40,483 bases of DNA from Nonomuraea sp. MG754425 (GTDB lineage: Bacteria > Actinomycetota > Actinomycetes > Streptosporangiales > Streptosporangiaceae), in the NCBI RefSeq assembly GCF_021699195.1, contig NZ_SSXE01000078.1:1-40483 (forward strand), given 5' to 3'. Both the position numbers and the translations under genes were made by a program. A model generated the notes under the pieces. That model worked only from the letters and a program-made list of their open reading frames with translations, ran no database searches and was not told where the DNA came from. Positions within the stretch are counted from its first letter, which is position 1; every line of letters starts with the position of its first letter. Positions 37,951 through 40,483 of the stretch are shown in pieces.

Positions 37951-39422
37951 CCCACGCGCAGCACCCCGCCCAGGAGCTCGGCCTGACACACGAGGGCCGT
38001 GGGGGGCACGAGGGATTTGGGGGCCGCGAGGAGGCCAGGGCCGCGGGCGCGCTGCTGAGTGCCCCGCCGCGCGTGATCACCGTCGGCGCGGGCCTGCTCG
38101 ACGAGGCGCTGCGCGCGCAGGCCGTCCCGACGACGCCGGTCGCCTGGCGCCCGCCCCTGCCTGGCACCGCCGCCGACCTGGCCAGGGTGCTGGCCGACCC
38201 GCGCCGCCAGCAGGCCAACGAGCTGGCCGTGCGCAGGCTGACCTCCGCCCGTCCGTACCTGGTGGGCGTGCGGCGGGCGTCGGAGCTGCTCGACGAGGAC
38301 ACGTTCCTGCACGCCGGCCCGCCCATCACGTGGGAGCGGGCCTCCGGCCCGATGCGCGGCGCGCTGATCGGCGCGATGCTCCTGGAGGGCCGGGCCGCCG
38401 ACGAGCGCGAGGCCGCCGACCGGCTGGCGGCGGGCGCGGTCGCGCTGCGTCCCTGCCACGAGCACTCCGCCGTGGGCCCGATGGCGGGCGTGGTGTGCCC
38501 GTCGATGTGGCTGTTCGAGGTGCGCGACGACGAGCACGGCGGCACCGCGTACTGCTCGCTCAACGAGGGCCTGGGCAAGGTCCTGCGGTACGGCGCGTAC
38601 GGCCCGGAGGTCCTCGACCGGCTGCGCTGGATGGACCGCGTGCTCGGCCCGGCCCTGGCGGCGACGCTGGAGCGTACCGGCCCGATCGATCTGCGCGCGC
38701 TGATCGCGCAGGCCCTGCAGATGGGCGACGAGCTGCACAACCGCAACCGCGCCGCCACCTCGCTGCTGCTGCGCGAGCTGGCCCCGGCCGTGGTCGAGGC
38801 CGCGCCGGGCACGGCGGCCGAGGTGCTGCGCTTCGTCAACGGCAACGACCACTTCTTCCTCAACATCGGGATGGCCGCGGCCAAGGCCGGCACGGACGCG
38901 GCCCGCGACGTGCCGGGATCGTCCCTGGTCGTCGCCATGGCCAGGAACGGCACCGACTTCGGCGTGCAGGTGTCGGGGCTGGGCGGACAGTGGTTCACGG
39001 GCCCGGCGGGCGTGCCGGACGGGCTCTACCTCGGCTCGTACGGCCCCGAGGACGCCAACCCGGACATCGGCGACTCCACGATCACCGAGACGTCGGGTCT
39101 GGGCGGGTTCGCGATGGCGGCGGCGCCGGCCATCGTGCGCTTCGTCGGCGGCGAGGTGGGCGACGCGGTACGGGCGACCCGCTCCATGTACGAGATCACG
39201 CTCGCCGAGCATCCCGTCTACCAGATCCCGGGCCTCGGCTTCCGTGGCACGCCCGTCGGCATCGACGTCACGCTGGTGGCGCGGACGGGTCTGCTGCCCG
39301 TCGTCAACACCGGCATCGCCGGCCGGGTGGCGGGAACGGGCCAGGTCGGCGCGGGTCTGGTGGAGCCGCCGGCCGGGGCGTTCACCAGCGCGCTGCACGC
39401 CCTGGCCGCAGTGAGTAAGTGA
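37947..39422 (+). CDS. DUF1116 protein (AllG/YlbE-type putative oxamate carbamoyltransferase subunit)
   Basis: 491 aa, ATGA overlap with fdrA. The DUF1116 core is clear from about residue 85 on: QQANELAVRRLTSARPYLVGV, then GALIGAMLLEGRA, PCHEHSAVGPMAGVVCPSMWLFEV, NEGLGKVLRYGAYGPEVLDRL, ALQMGDELHNRNRAATSLLLREL and FVNGNDHFFLNIGMAAAKA. The conserved His/Glu/Asn clusters are likely active-site residues. The first 35 residues are a variable Gly/His/Glu-rich extension not typical of the family. It is the last gene of the operon; no carbamate kinase follows. Confidence 0.9.
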   Translation: MTHAQHPAQELGLTHEGRGGHEGFGGREEARAAGALLSAPPRVITVGAGLLDEALRAQAVPTTPVAWRPPLPGTAADLARVLADPRRQQANELAVRRLTSARPYLVGVRRASELLDEDTFLHAGPPITWERASGPMRGALIGAMLLEGRAADEREAADRLAAGAVALRPCHEHSAVGPMAGVVCPSMWLFEVRDDEHGGTAYCSLNEGLGKVLRYGAYGPEVLDRLRWMDRVLGPALAATLERTGPIDLRALIAQALQMGDELHNRNRAATSLLLRELAPAVVEAAPGTAAEVLRFVNGNDHFFLNIGMAAAKAGTDAARDVPGSSLVVAMARNGTDFGVQVSGLGGQWFTGPAGVPDGLYLGSYGPEDANPDIGDSTITETSGLGGFAMAAAPAIVRFVGGEVGDAVRATRSMYEITLAEHPVYQIPGLGFRGTPVGIDVTLVARTGLLPVVNTGIAGRVAGTGQVGAGLVEPPAGAFTSALHALAAVSK

Positions 39423-39432
39423 TCAATTTTTG

Positions 39433-39456
39433 TCCTGACATATCCGCACGTCAGGA
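39433..39456. other. Short inverted repeat after the DUF1116 gene
   Basis: TCCTGAC (39433-39439) and GTCAGGA (39450-39456), seven-base stem with a ten-base loop, 11 bases past the stop. A T-run lies before the stem, not after it, so it is not a standard intrinsic terminator for the plus strand. It may be a weak terminator or an operator for the kinase gene. The rest of 39423-39576 is relatively AT-rich and contains cataat (39516-39521), a possible -10 element. Confidence 0.35.
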
Positions 39457-39576
39457 GCGATGTAAGACACCATTGCCTTCCCTTGCGCATTCCACGCCGT
39501 TATCGTGACGATCCTCATAATCTGCAAGTAGCGTGAAGAACGCACGTGACGGATGAGGCGAGATGGGGGCGGGAAC

Positions 39577-40483
39577 ATGGCAGCCGACCGCTTGCTCAGC
39601 GGATCCGGCTCAGAAGGAGGTGCCACGGGGGGCGCTCCGCAGAGCCAGGGCCGACTGATCGGCAGGCGCTACCGACTGATGTCGCCTGTCGGCAGAGGCG
39701 GCATGGGCATGGTGTGGCACGCCCACGACGTGCTGCTCGACCGGGACGTGGCCGTCAAGGAGCTGATCCTGCCCTACGGCCTGGACAACGCGGGCCAGCA
39801 GGTGGCGCACCGGCGCATGCTGCGCGAGGCCCGATCGGCCGCGCGGCTGACGCATCCGGGCATCGTGACCGTCCACGACGTGGTCGAGGAGGACGGCCGG
39901 CCCTGGATCGTGATGGAGCTGGTCCGGGCGTGGTCGCTGGAGCAGGCCGTCCGGCAGAGCGGGCCGCTCCCGGTCATCCAGGCGGCCGAGATCGGCATCC
40001 GGGTGCTCGACGCGGTCGCGCACGCGCACGCCGCCGGCATCCTGCACCGCGACATCAAGCCGGGCAACGTGCTGCTGACCCAGGACCGCGTGGTGCTGAC
40101 CGACTTCGGCATCGCGGCCATCGAGGGCGACGTCACGATCACCCAGACCGGGCTGCTCATGGGGTCGCCCGCGTACATCCCGCCGGAGCGCCTGTCCGGC
40201 CGGCCGATCACGCAGGCGGCCGACCTGTGGTCGTTCGGGGCCACGCTGTACGCCGCCGTCGAGGGCCGCCCCCCGTACGAGGGGCCCGACCCGGTGGCGG
40301 TGCTCGGCTCGGTGCTCACCCAGGACCCGATCAGGCCGCAGCGGGCCGGCGCGCTCATGCCGGTGATCGGCGGGCTGCTGCGCAAGAGCCCGTCCGAGCG
40401 GCTGACCGCCGCCCAGGTGATCGAGATGCTGGAGGCGGTGCTGCGCGCGCACGGCGCGCCCCGGCCACGCGCCCCCGAGACGC
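39577..40483 (+). CDS. Hanks-type serine/threonine protein kinase, 3' end outside the window
   Basis: 302 complete codons are visible and the frame is open at the edge. A hydrophilic Gly/Ser-rich N-terminus of about 25 residues precedes the kinase domain: glycine loop VGRGGMGMVWHAHD, catalytic Lys in VAVKEL, HRDIKPGNVLL catalytic loop, DFGIA metal-binding motif, the activation segment to GSPAYIPPERL, and WSFGATLYAAVEGRPPYEG. All key residues are present, so it should be active. Actinobacterial relatives usually carry a C-terminal membrane anchor and sensor beyond this point. ATG 39577 is preceded by a G-rich stretch; ATG 39553 in the same frame is an alternative. Confidence 0.93.
   Translation, partial: MAADRLLSGSGSEGGATGGAPQSQGRLIGRRYRLMSPVGRGGMGMVWHAHDVLLDRDVAVKELILPYGLDNAGQQVAHRRMLREARSAARLTHPGIVTVHDVVEEDGRPWIVMELVRAWSLEQAVRQSGPLPVIQAAEIGIRVLDAVAHAHAAGILHRDIKPGNVLLTQDRVVLTDFGIAAIEGDVTITQTGLLMGSPAYIPPERLSGRPITQAADLWSFGATLYAAVEGRPPYEGPDPVAVLGSVLTQDPIRPQRAGALMPVIGGLLRKSPSERLTAAQVIEMLEAVLRAHGAPRPRAPET

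Noticed and set aside
36639..39398. Long minus-strand open frame (919 codons) opposite fdrA and DUF1116
   Set aside because: Shadow frame caused by codon-position GC bias. The plus-strand genes have conserved motifs and ATGA couplings.
39433..39456. Intrinsic terminator after DUF1116
   Set aside because: The stem is only seven base pairs, and the T-run lies before it rather than after it on the plus strand. Kept only as an inverted repeat.
1..40483. Transposon, integrase, phage or genomic-island boundaries and RNA genes
   Set aside because: No transposase or integrase motifs, terminal repeats or tRNA-like cloverleaf were seen. Composition is uniformly GC-rich apart from short intergenic islands.

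Overview
The window is about 40 kb of very high-GC DNA with GTG and TTG starts, tightly overlapping genes, TAnnnT-type -10 elements placed just before start codons, and families typical of filamentous Actinobacteria. These include a Hanks-type Ser/Thr kinase, a fused acetyl-CoA carboxylase carboxyltransferase and TAP-type hydrolase tails. I read it as chromosomal DNA of a streptosporangial or streptomycete-like actinomycete; the genus is inference. I see no rRNA, tRNA, transposase, integrase or CRISPR array, and no gene-free gap exceeds 300 bases.

Layout. (1) 1-3121, plus strand: tail of an alpha/beta hydrolase with a membrane tail, a DUF418 membrane protein, a carbon-nitrogen hydrolase and two unrecognised proteins, closed by a strong bidirectional hairpin. 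(2) 3162-5891, minus: a CaiB/BaiF CoA-transferase and a fused carboxyltransferase. (3) 5971-8109: P-loop kinase, histidine phosphatase and a beta-hydroxyacid dehydrogenase with an altered active-site position. (4) 8122-12313, minus: small membrane protein plus HyuA/HyuB hydantoinase/oxoprolinase. (5) 12392-16959: thymidine kinase, a 37-bp tandem repeat, MarR, a DsbA-family protein, a hypothetical protein, a CoxG-like protein and a polysaccharide-deacetylase lipoprotein. (6) 17149-19427: cytochrome bd oxidase cydAB without cydDC, preceded by an unusual AT-rich TAC/GTA repeat. (7) 19400-25071: a five-gene Liv/HAAT ABC operon divergent from a LacI regulator, with two abutting LacI-type operators between them. 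(8) 25084-25984: two tandem paralogous lipoproteins. (9) 26037-33625, minus: an overlapping operon of NCS2 permease, the three subunits of a molybdenum hydroxylase and a leucine-rich-repeat protein, preceded by a second NCS2 permease. (10) 33740-39422: an S4 protein, a PucR regulator and, divergently, DUF2877-FdrA-DUF1116. (11) 39423-end: a Ser/Thr kinase, cut by the window edge.

The most coherent and least described part is 27.0-39.4 kb. It holds two uracil/xanthine-type permeases, a molybdenum hydroxylase that is not a canonical CO dehydrogenase, a PucR regulator, and homologues of the three proteins (AllH/AllF/AllG; YlbF/FdrA/YlbE) that form oxamate carbamoyltransferase in E. coli allantoin fermentation. 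Here they sit in a presumably aerobic actinomycete with no carbamate kinase or allantoin genes in view. I infer a nitrogen-heterocycle uptake and degradation locus under PucR control, with a hydroxylation step and a phosphorolytic carbamoyl-transfer step. The substrate is unknown. HyuAB and the carbon-nitrogen hydrolase elsewhere in the window fit the same amide/ureide chemistry but are not physically linked to it.
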